Positions 13,053 to 24,779 of a stretch of DNA of 64,000 nt are shown one piece after another. The notes under the pieces were generated by a model. The model saw only the letters and a list, made by a program, of their open reading frames with translations. It had not been told where the DNA came from and made no database searches. The number at the start of each line of letters is the position of its first letter. The stretch's first letter is position 1. The position numbers and the translations under genes were made by a program. The DNA is from Hyperoplus lanceolatus (taxonomy: Eukaryota > Chordata > Actinopteri > Uranoscopiformes > Ammodytidae). The stretch is from assembly GCA_026929865.2 (NCBI GenBank), contig CM049407.1:16430501-16494500 (forward strand), written 5' to 3'.

Positions 13053-13171
13053 GTAATGTGTTTGTAGTGAGTTTGGCATTCGCTGACCTTGTGGTAGCGT
13101 TCTACCCGTACCCCTTGGTTCTCTACGCTCTCTTCCACGATGGATGGGCACTGGGAAACACACAATGCATG
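13053..13171 (+). CDS. mtnr1b: mtnr1b exon: TM2 to start of TM3
   Basis: The exon follows a pyrimidine-rich acceptor ending TCTCCAG. It encodes [20 protein letters not shown] and continues to [10 protein letters not shown], that is TM2 and the first extracellular loop with the loop cysteine that would bond to loop 2. It ends in phase 0 at a GTAAGA donor. Reading through the donor hits unrelated sequence, so the junction is needed. Confidence 0.88.
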
Positions 13172-14767
13172 GTAAGACCACATCATTTTGAGCATGTTTC
13201 AGTACTAGTACCAATACAATTCCAAACTAAACCTTCCTCCCAAGGCAGTCCGACACAAACTCTTCCCTCTCTGTTTTTTTTGTTTTTTTTTGCCTACAGG
13301 TCAGCGGTTTCCTTATGGGACTGAGCGTCATCGGTTCCATTTTCAACATCACTGGGATCGCAGTGAACAGATACTGCTACATCTGTCACTCCTTCTCCTA
13401 CAGTAAGCTGTACAGCTATCGCAACACTCTGCTGTTTGTTGCCTTAATTTGGGTGCTCACGATAGTTGCCATCATCCCCAATTTCTTTGTGGGTTCCCTG
13501 CGCTACGACCCGCGGGTCTACTCGTGCACCTTCGCCCAGGACATCAGTGCTTCCTACACAGTGACGGTGGTGGTGGTTCACTTCCTTGTTCCCATCGCTG
13601 TTGTTACCTTCTGTTATCTACGCATCTGGGTACTCGTGATTCAGGTCAGTGTTTCTGCTTTCCCGTCTCAGTTATTTATGTCTTAACAGGCACACAGAAG
13701 GTATTAATATGTGGCCTTCTTTGAATGGCATTGAATTAACTATCAAACAAGCCTATAAACATGCCATCAGTTGCAAATAACACAGGCCGCCCGAGCAAAG
13801 CAAAACGAAGATTAATCAGTCTTCAAATTGGAAATGTAATGGAGAATGTACAGTCAATCCAAGTTTTCTAAAGTTTGACCTTTAATTGTTGACCTTTCAC
13901 TGGACGTGTCGTGGACGACTCAGCGTAATTTCAAGGCCAGAATACACATACAAAAGAAATCCTCCCACCGCTGAAATCCTTTTTGCCACATATTTTTTTT
14001 TCAATTCAATCAATTGTCAGTAAGTGTGTGGAGTTAAAACAAACACTGAACATTGCAAAGATGGCCGCCAGCCCGCCACAGTCTGTTACTGTGATTTCTG
14101 CTGAGATATTGTGTTTGACAGTCAGGCACCTATGTACCAGATCCCTGGAGAGGTTGTATGTGTGGGTATCTGTGTGTGCATTTGTGGATGTCACTGTGTG
14201 TGTATGGTATTTTTCTATCTGATTATGTGTGTCTGTATGTGTGCAAGAGAGACGCTGGGAGAAACAACAGCCTTCTGGGATCACTGGAAATCTAATTCCA
14301 ATCTTATGTGTTTTTTCCATTACGTCCAGGTGCGACGTAAAGTGAAGACAGAGGAGAGCCCTCGCCTCAGGCCAAGCGATATGCGGAATTTCATCACCAT
14401 GTTTGTGGTCTTTGTGCTGTTTGCCATCTGCTGGGCTCCGCTCAACCTGATTGGCCTGGCGGTGGCCATCGATCCGTCCCGCGTGGTGCCCCTCATCCCC
14501 GAGTGGCTGTTTGTGGTCAGCTACTTCATGGCCTACTTCAATAGCTGTCTGAACGCCATCATCTACGGCTTACTCAACAGGAATTTCAGGAACGAGTACA
14601 AGCGCATCGTCACCTCCGTCTGGGTGACTCGCCTTTTTGTGACAGAGACTTCGCGCGCTGCCACGGAGGGCAGGAGCCTGAGGAGTAGGCAGTCGCCCCA
14701 CCCGCCCCTCAACAACAACAATTCAGTCCGAGAACGCATTAACAAAGATGAACAGCTAGATTCTTGA
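13053..14767 (+). CDS. mtnr1b: Melatonin receptor, MT2/Mel1b-like (partial; three of at least four exons)
   Basis: Class A GPCR for melatonin; family members sit in the plasma membrane and couple mainly to Gi. Visible exons are 13053-13171, 13300-13644 and 14330-14767, all with GT/AG introns and a continuous frame giving 299 residues that cover TM2 to the C-terminus. Family hallmarks seen: NRYCYICHS at the end of TM3 (from 13366; NRY replaces DRY), CWAPLN in TM6 and NAIIYG in TM7 (from 14552; replaces NPxxY). [16 protein letters not shown] and the RPSD stretch of loop 3 resemble vertebrate MT2 (Mel1b) more than MT1 or Mel1c. The first visible exon opens with the second and third bases of a Gly codon (phase 1), the position of the single intron in mammalian receptors. 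The N-terminus and TM1 must lie upstream, in a part I could not find, possibly before the window. Subtype (1ba/1bb) cannot be decided here. Confidence 0.9.
13300..13644 (+). CDS. mtnr1b: mtnr1b exon: TM3 to TM5
   Basis: The acceptor is TTTGCCTACAG after a long T tract. The 115 codons start [20 protein letters not shown] and include the NRYCYICHS motif, TM4, the second extracellular loop with YSCTFAQ, and TM5 ending RIWVLVIQ. The exon is in phase 0 at both ends. The donor is GTCAGTG. The preceding intron is only 128 bp. Confidence 0.9.
13645..14329 (+). other. mtnr1b: mtnr1b intron between TM5 and loop 3
   Basis: This 685-bp intron has a GTCAGTG donor and a TTACGTCCAG acceptor. It contains a TG-rich stretch near 14156-14245 but no recognisable element or gene. 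Open frames across it are chance reads. Confidence 0.75.
14330..14767 (+). CDS. mtnr1b: mtnr1b last exon: loop 3, TM6, TM7, C-tail and stop
   Basis: The exon starts [17 protein letters not shown], followed by TM6 ([14 protein letters not shown]), TM7 with [10 protein letters not shown], and a tail beginning [11 protein letters not shown]. The C-tail is basic, Ser- and Asn-rich and ends ...DEQLDS. The TGA stop is at 14765-14767. An ATTAAA at about 15082 could serve as a polyadenylation signal, but this is unproven. Confidence 0.9.
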   Translation: MRRKVKTEESPRLRPSDMRNFITMFVVFVLFAICWAPLNLIGLAVAIDPSRVVPLIPEWLFVVSYFMAYFNSCLNAIIYGLLNRNFRNEYKRIVTSVWVTRLFVTETSRAATEGRSLRSRQSPHPPLNNNNSVRERINKDEQLDS

Positions 14768-15954
14768 GCCTTTGAAATTATAGTTTTCCATGTGGCATTC
14801 AGACAGTTGTGCAGCTACGGAGTATATCAAGTGACTTATGAAACTAGAATACATGGCTTGGTTTTCTACGAGTTGACATTAGGTTCACATCTGTGGATAT
14901 GTTTTTTTTTCTTTCTTTTTTTTATGTTATTACAATAAGGAGATCTTGAAAGTGCTACAAATCCAGAGCAGAGCAAACATTTAAGGGATGTTATGTCCTG
15001 GGAGAACTGAGCCATGTATTGCAGTTTTATCTTTTGCTGTTACTCTATAAAGAAATGATCTGAATGGTACATAAATATTTAATTAAAAATGTAATATCTT
15101 TTAACGTCTGCTTTTGTAGACCCTTAAACATATTTCATGGAGCTGGCTAAGCACTGGTAAAGATATACCTCTCCTTAGTAACTTCAAAAGCCTCAAAAAG
15201 TACAAACTCGCCTCAAATGAATGCTAGATCTTGCCATGTGTGTATAATGTACTGTCTCATGGGGTTTGACAGTAATGTGGTCAGAACTGAACACTATAGC
15301 ATAATGTGGCAGTATTCTTCAAGCTGCCTGGTTTGCCCCTCTTGCACTGCAAACAAAAACTTAGTAATTAACATAATGGATTAATTCAGGAAGTCACTTA
15401 TGGTTGATACAATCATGAATTAAACTAGCATCAGACCATGTGAGACATGCCGATTAGCATGGCTGTTTTTTAAAGTTCCAAAACAAATGGTGAATGTGAT
15501 GTAGCAGTTGGAAGACACCTACACATCTATCATTGCTGCTATATATACAGTACCAATCTGCTTATCACCTTTACATTTCAGCTGCTCCACTTTGATTATT
15601 GTGTAACATTTTTGCAGTAGCAGTTCATAGGATTGGTTACTGTGTAATGCATGTACAGTAAAGCCACCCTTGGTATTGTTTTTCTTTCCATACATTGACC
15701 AAATACAAAATAACAAGCCTGAAGGTTAATTTATAGTATTTTTTTCAAATTTGTCGGCTTTTCCACCAAAAACATTCCATTAGTTTGGAATGATTACCTA
15801 CAGTATTCTGACGATTCTACTCTTTGCAGATTTTTCACCACTCAAGTGAATCGAGCATACACGACTTGAGGACAAAAAAAACACTATAAAGGCAAACATG
15901 GACACAGGGCTACCCAGACTTGGAAACTACATACTTCTTCAGTAACTATACTTA
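14768..15954 (+). other. mtnr1b 3' flank (3' UTR and intergenic)
   Basis: AT-rich sequence after the stop codon. Its first few hundred bases are probably 3' UTR; candidate ATTAAA at about 15082. No other feature seen. Confidence 0.5.
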
Positions 15955-16089
15955 CATTAGAGGGCAAAATACCAATAGTGGAAACTAAATAAGATTTTAC
16001 TCAAGTGCTGTACTTAAGTACAATTGTAAGGTACTTTGTTTAAATTTTCCTATAACCAAATCAAACAATCTATTCATCAGTATAAAGTA
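15955..16089. repeat. Repeat fragment interrupted by the Tc1-like element
   Basis: CAAGTGCTGTACTTAAGTAC with neighbouring TTTTACTC and GGTACTTTG words is a sequence type recurring in fish genomes. The Tc1-like element at 16090 inserted close to it. Confidence 0.4.
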
Positions 16090-16927
16090 CACTCAACAAA
16101 AATATAAACGCAACACTTTTGTTTTTGCTCCCATTTTTCATGAGATGGACTTAAAGATCTAAAATTCATTCCAAATACACAATTGTACCATTTCTCTCAA
16201 ACATTGTTCACAAATCTGTCCAAATGTGTGATAGTGAGCACTTCTGCTTTGCTGAGATAATCCATCCCACCTCACAGGTGTGCCACATCAAGATGCTGAT
16301 CTGACATCATGATTAGTGCACAGGTGTGCCTTAGACTGTCCACAATAAAAGGCCACTCTGAAATGTGCATTTTTTGCTTTATTGGGGGTCTGGGGACTCA
16401 GAACCAGTCAGTATCTGGTGTGACCACCATTTGCCTCATGCAGTGCAAAACATCTTCTTCGCATAGAGTTTATCAGATTGTCAATTGTGGCCTGTGGAAT
16501 GTTGGTCCACTCCTCTTCAATGGCTGTGGGAAGTTGAACATTCAATGCACGAGCAACAGATCTGGTTGACATTCCTGCTGTCAGCATGCCAATTGCACGC
16601 TCCCTCAATGCTTGTGGCATCTGTGGCATTTTGCTGTGAGACAAAACTGCACATTTCAGGGTGGCCTTTTATTGTGGACAGTCTAAGGCCCACCTGTGCA
16701 CTAATCATGATGTCAAATCAGCATCTTGATGTGGCACACCTGTGAGGTGGGATGGATTATCTCAGCAAAGCAGAAGTGCTCACTATCACACATTTGGACA
16801 GATTTGTGAACAATGTTTGAGAGAAATGGTACAATTGTGTATTTGGAATGAATTTTAGATCTTTAAGTCCATCTCATGAAAAATGGGAGCAAAAACAAAA
16901 GTGTTGCGTTTATATTTTTGTTGAGTG
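16090..16927 (-). mobile_element. Internally deleted Tc1/mariner-like element
   Basis: The ends CACTCAACAAAAATATAAAC and its reverse complement are flanked by TA on both sides. The terminal inverted repeats are long (about 280 bp each, with few differences). The interior contains only the fused ends of a transposase gene (16408-16644, minus strand). At 838 bp the element is about half of a full Tc1-like copy and should move only if a relative supplies transposase. It sits inside another repeat recognisable by the sequence CAAGTGCTGTACTTAAGTAC at about 16002. Confidence 0.92.
16408..16644 (-). pseudogene. Tc1-like transposase remnant, N- and C-terminus fused
   Basis: The 78-codon frame begins with a helix-turn-helix region (ALRERAIGMLTAGMSTRSVA at about 12-31) and jumps at about residue 36 to the extreme C-terminus (AIEEEWTNIPQATIDNLINS, then NGGHTRY and stop). 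The whole catalytic DDE core is missing. The frame is open by virtue of the deletion and encodes at best a DNA-binding peptide. Confidence 0.85.
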
Positions 16928-17647
16928 TATTTCAAATAACAAGTTACCAGCTGCTGCAGTCAAGTGATGCACACATCAATCATTTTAGTCCAATCATTTA
17001 AAACATTCTGCACAATGTGTAGATTAATCGTGGTACTATAAGTATATTTTGCAGGCCCTTTTGTCCCCACTTTAGTACATCCAAGTGAGCAAAACAACAC
17101 AAGGGCTCTGTCTGATACACACAATTTGGGTGTTCTCCTGCCTTTCAGAAGTGGATCAATACATTAACTGAATGTGCAGCAAGCAATATAGAATGGGCTC
17201 AGGTTCCTCTGCCTCCTACATCATACGTACATGGTAATCTTATGCAGTGGTGATTCTTATATTCTTCATTATAAAATACTTATGCAACATTTCAGCTTTA
17301 CATTGCATTCAAGTCATTTAACTTTGTTTGTTAATGTGGTTAATTTATTTCCTATAAAACAAACGAAAAAAATTGTGATGCTATTACTGTGAACAAATGG
17401 CATGTATTGCCTCTTAACTGAATAGTGTTTTGAGAGATGTTTGATTGTTGAGAAGGTACAGCTTATATCTGTATTACCATCTCAGGGTGCCTACCAAACA
17501 TTTTGTTGTGTCGTCTGAAACATTTGCTGTTTATTAGCTGCCATATAAAGGAGTCTGAAGACATTTCAAAGGAATATTTTGTAAATTTGTGTCAGTGTAG
17601 TTTTTAACTGTGGTATACTGTTATTGGAGATGTGTTCAAAATGTGTT

Positions 17648-17673
17648 TTATATATATATATATATATATATAT
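17648..17673. repeat. (TA)n microsatellite
   Basis: Thirteen TA units in non-coding DNA. Confidence 0.9.
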
Positions 17674-18293
17674 CTGAACCATAGTAACCCCACACAATTA
17701 CCAGTGTATTATTGGATAATGCTTAACCTCTCTTTCCATTAACTGCACTACAGTTGCAATGTGCATTTAAAATAACCTCTTGCTTAATTGGCATGTACAT
17801 TGCGTCACAACAAATACATTTGTGTTTCGGTGAGGAGTGATGGGATCAACTCGTAACTGCACAAATCAAATACTCAAGAATGGTAAAACAAATTCTTCAC
17901 AATCATTTTAAATTCAGATACATTTGGGGGCACACTTGTGCCTTCTAATACAGAGTAACAATGTGCAAAGCCATATATCAAGAATGGTAACAGATGCAAA
18001 GCTTTAAGCTGTACTATAGATACCATTTGTACAATGGGCAAGCAGGAGCAGTGTCCAGGTCGCTGCAGGGAAGAGAGAAGTGAAAAGCAACAGAAGTTGA
18101 GTTATGTTGTTATGTTACAGAAAATATTAATTCTCAAACATTAAGACAGTGTTTTAGCTTCTCTTGGAGGGATGCAAAGACTTCCAATTCAAACCAAAGA
18201 CATGGGCGTAGTTGAAGGGGGTTTGTTAAATTATTTTGGGGGGAGGGAGGATCTTTACTAAACCCTTTCATTCAAAAGTACTGCCTTGAAGTT

Positions 18294-18490
18294 AAAGCAG
18301 AAGTTAGTGATTGGATCATTTTGGCTAACTTCCTTTGAGTGACTTCAGTAGAATGTTCCCTCCCTCGTCCATATGTCGCCACATCAACATGCAGCGGTAT
18401 CTGTGCATACTGTATGTATAAGTGATTGCCATATGAAGAATGAGCGATGTAACAGATAGCGTATTAACAGAAATGTATCGCTTACTTCTT
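18294..18490. mobile_element. Diverged fragment of TTAA MITE family 2
   Basis: After GTTAAAGC, the sequence aligns by eye with 23957-24417 in blocks: the left part with TCCCTCCCTCGTCC and GCAGCGGT, and the right part AAGTGATT...AGAGCGAT-like...CGCTTACTTC. The middle is missing and no clear right TTAA terminus is found. Confidence 0.5.
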
Positions 18491-21303
18491 ATTTTATACA
18501 ATAGGGTCAAAATTGAAATATCATGGCAGGTGTTATAAACCCAACACATTGAGCAAAGCTCCGTACTGATTGTTAGATAGATAGTTTTGTCTTCAGCAGC
18601 GTGCAGTAGTTCTCATGCACCCCTCAGGCAGGAGACTCAATTGTCGGAGCAGAACAAATATTATCTCTTTCTCCTTTGTGTTTTCTTTCTATATACCCCA
18701 GAGCAAAATGATGTAACAATGTTAATTTATCTTCACTCTGCTCACTGTCTGTACCCTTACATCTGGCCTTTTCACCATGCATGCTAACAAATATGCAGCC
18801 TTGCTTGTCAGTTTAAAATATAGGTCCGGTTTTGTTTTGGTTCAGCTTGCATGTAATCAACATGCAGCAGCACCACACACCTCTAGTCAACACAACCTCA
18901 GCCTATGTATTTTTTTTATCATTTATTATGCATTTAAATAAGCAACATATTAATTATTGCTGCAAATACAATTTTTACTTCATAATAAACACACAAGGAA
19001 GTAAGCGGGAAGGTTATCACACGGTCTTTCACTGGAAAATGAAAGCTAAGGTTTCTATGACACTAATCCTTTTACGTGCTGAACTCAATGAGGCGACAGT
19101 GCATTAAGTCCATATACAATATCCATGCAGATCGACATTTTCAGAACATACTTGATAGAAAGTATGTTTTAATTCATGTATAATCGCTTGAAAATAAAAC
19201 TTGTTGACTTTTTTTCTTTATTACCTTAGAAAGAGTGGTTTATATCTCCGTAGAAGCGGTTGCAGCGCCATGTCTCTACAGTAGCACAGAATGGACAAAC
19301 TAAACGGCCTTACTTGTTTGATATATAGTGGGTGTCTGCCAGAAATTCACCTGTAAGTAGAAGGAAACAAAGAAAAAGTTGTATAGAATAAATTAAGTGT
19401 TCACCTCATCACTTGATATTGTGGAAAAGCTTGAGGCAGTGGTGGATGCCATCTCCAGTAACTAGCTCTTTTCCTGCACCTTTAAGCAGGTTTAACATAT
19501 GATTTAAATGTGCCCCTCTGGATCGGTACAACTCAGACTTGTAGAATACTTCCCTCATATATTTTCTTTAAAGGCTGCGGGATGTAGGCATGTGATACAC
19601 ATGCTACACCTCAAGCTCACTGTTCTCTACTATTATTCTTATCTGTACATACTCACTTTGCACTACAGTGCCCATTGTTTTGTTTGTTGTTTTCCCTTAA
19701 TGGGTTATGTAATAGCACGACAGCATCAGCTTAAGGCTGAGGACTGAAAGGGATGCAACTCTGATCAAATGACATGCAGTGTACCTTCTATGAGATGAAA
19801 ATAAAATGATAAGCCTTGGGATGTTAATTGAATGCACTTGTGTACTGTCATAGGAAATATGATGACAAACCGTGGGAAAAGAGGGGAAATGTAATTATGT
19901 GTGCAGCTCCTTTGTTTGCAAACAAGAAATCCAATCTACACGTTTGAAACTGTCAACATGACAACATTAACTAAACCGCCATGGAAAGGTTGACAAAGCA
20001 CAAATCATTTTCACTTGATAAATATTGACACTCAGTGGCCACTTAATTGGCTGCAGCTCATTAGACGAAAGACTCCCCATTCATGCTGTTATGTTTACTT
20101 TAATTTTTTTTTGGTGGAAAGAGGCAGCAGAGTTAACAAGACTATTAAAAACAAGTGTTGAAATTGGATGTTGCTGAATGAACTTGCATTTCCAGAATTT
20201 AGCCATTTGACTTCTCATGTGTGGAATATGTGTTTTCTGTTCCAGAGGCTGTGTGTGAATGTGCATGCTTTTCCGATGTTAATGACGACTGAAGTGTTGC
20301 TGACAAAAATTCACTGATGTGCAGGTGCAAGCCACGACGCCCAGAGGAACAGCTGACAGTGACACGAACCAAAGGGAAATCCGTGGAATGTAATAGAGTT
20401 AGGCATTTTTCAACCATAAAAAAGCCTTGGTTGTGACACCAAGTCCCATCAAAAATAAACTGTGTAAAAAGATATGCATTTATGTGTAAAGTTCTACTGA
20501 AACACTTTATGGAAAATAAAAATTGATATGTCATACTTTGACGTTTGCTCATTATTGTGGTTGAGTAATCAGCAAACCACTAAGGTGAACCCAATATATT
20601 ACATTGTGTTTGACTTTAGTAAGTGGTTGACTGGTTTCCTCAAAGCCCATATTGACTAAAACTAACATGTTTGTTGCACACTTTGGGACACATTAGGCAT
20701 GTCTCCTTGCGCTAGAAGAAAGATTGATCTTTAATTCTGTACTCTCATTTGTCCATGCACTTTTTAATAAAGCTCTTAAAATGTTTTAAATAATCAAATA
20801 TTCAACCCATGATAGTGTTTTCAGCAGTCCCTCGGGTGCTTACAACACTTAAAAATAGTTAAGTAATAAAAATCACACCATGTTGTTCTATCAATATCAA
20901 GTCTGTGTGAGTTTCATGATTCCCAAACAGAATAAGGTATTCAGAAAAAAAAGGAAAATAAGATTTTAGCAGACAGCAGGACTGGAGCATGTGGCTGGAG
21001 GTGATCCAGGACCCGAGGCAGGGATTATGATTGAAAACTGGGATGTGGTTAGGAGAAATTATTACTTGCTCGTGATGGATAATTGCAAGGGAAAATACCC
21101 AGATGGTGGTCTTCCCTCATCCCCATAATCAAACTAATCGCACTTGAGATGAGAAATGAGACTGTTGTAATGATGTTTGAGGGGAAAAAAGGACAATCAG
21201 ACACTATAACACATACATCCAACGAGCTACACAGCTGTAGATTCAGATGTAACATTGTTCTTTCTGTGAAGTTGTGTACTTTTTTTACGAGGGTTTTTTC
21301 AAG

Positions 21304-22253
21304 TAGGGGAGAACGGGGTAATTTGTCACATGGGTTGGATGTCACATTCGTTATATCTCGCCACCAGAGCACGCTAGCTCTGAAATGTTGATATAAAAAA
21401 GGTCCAGAATTGGGATCAGAGGTCACATACATAGACTTCCTTGGAGTTAGACTGCTGCATTTCAGGTGAGAGGATGTTTTGTGTTTTTCATGTCAAATTC
21501 AAAATATTTTGCTTCTCAGTATTTTTCTTCTAGGCTTTTACACAATGGGTTTATAACAAAACACTTGTTACCCTCAGAAAGTGTGAAGGGTAAACTATAG
21601 TTTAGATTGTGGTTAGCAAGCTAATTAGTTGTCAGATGGTTGTTGGCCTTGATGCTAGCAAGAAATTCAAGTTGGGGTTGGTCGTCAAATTTTTTGGGGG
21701 GTTGGTTGTCACATGTTATCCAAAGGCTGCAGCCAGAAAAGGAACCCAATAACGAAAGAAATTGTCAAGCTGTATCCTCACTGACACCCCAGAGAAGGAA
21801 AGAATAGAGCAGGAAAAGGCAGCTAGCAAGCAAAAGAAAAAAGGGCAACAAAATCAAAACAACCCAGTGCATCCCAAACTAGACCAGCTGCCAAGGCTAC
21901 AGAACGTTATGTAGGCCTATTTGTGAACTTGACAATGCAATTAAACATTCAAATTTGGTTCTGCCTCCTTGCCTTCTTTTTAAGATTTTTCCCATTAAGA
22001 TAACATTGTGACAAACAACCCCATAGTGTGTGACAACCGACCCCTTGATGGGGTTGGTTGTCACAATGTGTCAGAGTGTCTTTGATGGTAAATTACTTCT
22101 TCATTACAATAAGTTGGAAAAAAAGAGAGACACACATTTCTAGCCAACACCTTAAGCTTCAATTTAATGTAGGAATGGCTATTGACAGATGTTTTGGTGA
22201 TGAGCAATTCTCACTAGAGTAAAAAGTGTGCCTACTTACCCCGTTCTCCCCTA
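21304..22253 (+). mobile_element. GGGGAGAACGGGG-ended DNA element, copy A
   Basis: The ends are TAGGGGAGAACGGGGTAATT and its inverse ending ACCCCGTTCTCCCCTA. The interior repeats the terminal-like motif GGTTGGTTGTCACA several times on both strands (near 21330, 21676, 21703, 22009, 22030 and 22054). No transposase is seen, so this is a non-autonomous element. It shares its sequence with copy B in opposite orientation and with part of 41286-41462. TA is present at both ends and could be target or terminus. The superfamily is not assigned. Confidence 0.8.
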
Positions 22254-22289
22254 CATACTCCACTCTTACCTTTTTGGTCTCACACATTA

Positions 22290-23201
22290 AAGGAGAACGG
22301 GGTAAGTAGGCACACTTTTTACTCAAGTGAGAATTGCTCATCACCTAAACATCTTTCAATAGTCATTCCTACATTAAATTGAAGTTTAAGGTGTTGGCTT
22401 GAAATGTGTACCCCTCACTTTTTCTATCTTATTGTAATAAAGACGAAATTAATCATCAAAGACACCCTTACACTTTGATGTGGTTGGTTGTGACACACTA
22501 TGGGGTTGTTTGTCACAATGTTATCTTAATGTGAATAATCTTAAAAAGAAGGCAAGAAAGCAGAACTAAATTTGAAAGTTTAATTGCATTGTCAAGTTGA
22601 CAAATACATAACTTACTGTAGCCTTGGCAGCAGGTCTAGTTTGGGATGCACTGGGTTGTTTTGATTTTGTTGCCCTTTTTTCTTTTGCATGCTAGCTGCC
22701 TTTTCCTGCTCTATTCTCTCCTTCTCTGGGGTGTCAGTGAGGATACAGCTTGACAATTTCTTTCATTATTGGGTTCCTTTTCTGGCTGCAGCCTTTGGAT
22801 AACATGTGACAACCAACCCCCCAAAAAATGTGACGACCAAACCCAACTTGAATTTCTTGCTAGCATCAAGGCCAACAATCATCTGACAACTAATTAGCTT
22901 GCTAACCACAATCTAAATAATAGTTTACCCTTCACCCTTTTTATGGGTAACAAGTGTTTTGTTATAAACCCATTGTGTAAAAGCCCAGAAGAAAAATACT
23001 GAGGAGCTAAATATTTTCAATTTGACATGAAAAACACAAACAGTCCTCTCAGCAGTCTAACTCCAAGGAAGACTATGTAGGTGACCTCTGATCCCAATTC
23101 TGGATATTTACATACCAAAATTTCATAGACAGCGCCTTCTGGTTCCGAGATATAACGATTGTGACAATCAACCCGTGTGACATATAACCCCGTTCTCCCC
23201 A
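22290..23201 (-). mobile_element. GGGGAGAACGGGG-ended DNA element, copy B
   Basis: This is the inverted partner of copy A, 36 bp away, matching it over nearly the whole length with scattered differences. The ends read AAGGAGAACGGGGTAAGT and TAACCCCGTTCTCCCC. The hexamer ACATTA flanks both ends (22284-22289 and 23202-23207) and may be a target-site duplication. The interior lacks coding capacity. Confidence 0.78.
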
Positions 23202-23213
23202 ACATTACTTTAA

Positions 23214-23310
23214 AAACATTCTATTTAGCTGATGCTTTTATCCAAAGCGACTTGCATTAAGTGCATTTAACCATGAAGGTACAAACTCAGAATGACAAGA
23301 ATCTCCCAAG
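23214..23310 (+). repeat. Short interspersed repeat (ATCCAAAGCGACTTGCA motif)
   Basis: TAGCTGATGCTTTTATCCAA followed by AGCGACTTGCATTAAGTGC is a motif found in very many fish intergenic regions. Here it directly follows copy B of the palindrome, whose right TSD candidate lies at its edge. Extent is uncertain. Confidence 0.5.
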
Positions 23311-23956
23311 TACCAGTAGCTTCAAATAAACCAAACTACAAAGTGACACACGTAAGTGCTACATAGAGATGTAACAAATGCATTTTACACATCATATCAG
23401 TTTCCTCTTCTATTCAAAGATATAACCTCTCCAACCTCAATATATCTTTGAAACAAATGAGGTCAGCTGATATCAAAGTAATTAATAAGGCTTCCGAGGA
23501 ACATTATTGTGTTCGACTTATTCATTATTGCTGCAGCCTGCACTTCACTGTCTTGCCTAAATATCAAACTATAATTACACCCCGCCTTTTAAAAGCTGCC
23601 TGCAGTATCTGATGGCCAATGGCCACCGTAAGAAAGTGGATGGTACAAGTTTAAAAGATCAACAGTTCACACACTTATATTTCTAGTTGGATGTTTCTGA
23701 CTCCCACTAGCAATGTCATTCTCATCACACAGCTTAACTTGCTGGTTGTGTTTGCCTTCTAGTATTTCTGATAGCCATTTGATGTGTAAGAGAGAACACT
23801 TTAATTACACTTAATGCCTGGATTAAAAAAGATAATTAACACATTAAGATTAATTATGTTTATCCTTCTTTAATTTCAGCCAAAGACAATATCATTCAAT
23901 GTAATTACTCTGGGATTAGAGGACACCCATCTTCGAAATAGCATGGATTTACTTAA

Positions 23957-24417
23957 AGGTGCTGTAAGCGGAATGGTTCTTTCAGCTAGATTCCTGTCAG
24001 TTACTGCAGTTAACATTCCCCTCGCTCGTCCCTACCTCACCATATTAATGCACTGCGGTCTTCAAGCAGCGAGTTATCTAGCATCATCTCAGATCCATAA
24101 GTGTGATAAAACATGATACAAACCATCAAAACAGACATTGGGAAGGATCTTTACCTGCTCCGCCATTGTAGGCGCATAAACATTAACCCATTTGTTGCTC
24201 TGGCATGCACCGGCAGTGAGACGGGTGTCGGTTTGTAGCGTCCCTTGTGATTGGATACAAATATCGGGATCCTGCAATAAGTTTATTAGCCGATTACATG
24301 CAGAGCAGCTGACCGAGATATCGGCTTTATGAAACGCGCACATTATGTAAGTGATCACTGTATGAATAAAGAGCGATTTAACACTTATATAAACATAAAT
24401 AACCACTTACTTCACCT
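23957..24417. mobile_element. TTAA-flanked MITE, family 2
   Basis: The ends AGGTGCTGTAAGC and CTTACTTCACCT are imperfect inverted repeats with TTAA on both sides (23953-23956 and 24418-24421). The element is 461 bp and non-coding. A diverged, truncated relative lies at about 18294-18490, and the segment at 63220-63370 begins with a similar TTAAAGGTGCTATGAAG. Confidence 0.8.
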
Positions 24418-24779
24418 TTAATTGATCATAGTCACAGATTTTAATTAGGTAAATAATGTATGGATCTTTATTCAGAATGTATGACTTTAATTCGGAAAAA
24501 CGTGCTCCAAGCCTGAATGGCCTATTGACACTTAGTCCATATTTAGGGGGTCAAGCCAAAGAAGGGCCCGGGACCGCGTTTTGCAGAGCCACGCGGATCC
24601 ATAGCCCTGCTGGGCAGGGAACCCTATTGTTTTTGTTGGGACTTTTATTCTTATTTGGCGTCGTGTAAAACTGGTGCTGCAGCCCAAACCGTAAAGGGTT
24701 GGGACATGCCACTTGCATGACTAGATCCAGGTCCGTGTCTGGTACGAAGACGAAAAAATTCAGACATGCCGGCCACTAG

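Larger units (their letters stand above)
16930..21303. other. Intergenic, no gene seen
   Basis: The stretch contains the TA microsatellite and the MITE fragment at 18294-18490. The remaining frames lack family features or codon bias, and no splice-consistent exon chain was found. Confidence 0.55.

Noticed and set aside
13449..13724. 91-codon + frame overlapping the melatonin receptor exon
   Set aside because: It is an alternative-frame shadow; the receptor frame contains all family motifs.
21304..23201. CRISPR-like or satellite array suggested by repeated GGTTGGTTGTCACA words
   Set aside because: Spacing is irregular, both orientations occur and the words lie inside bounded inverted-repeat elements; this is a eukaryotic genome.
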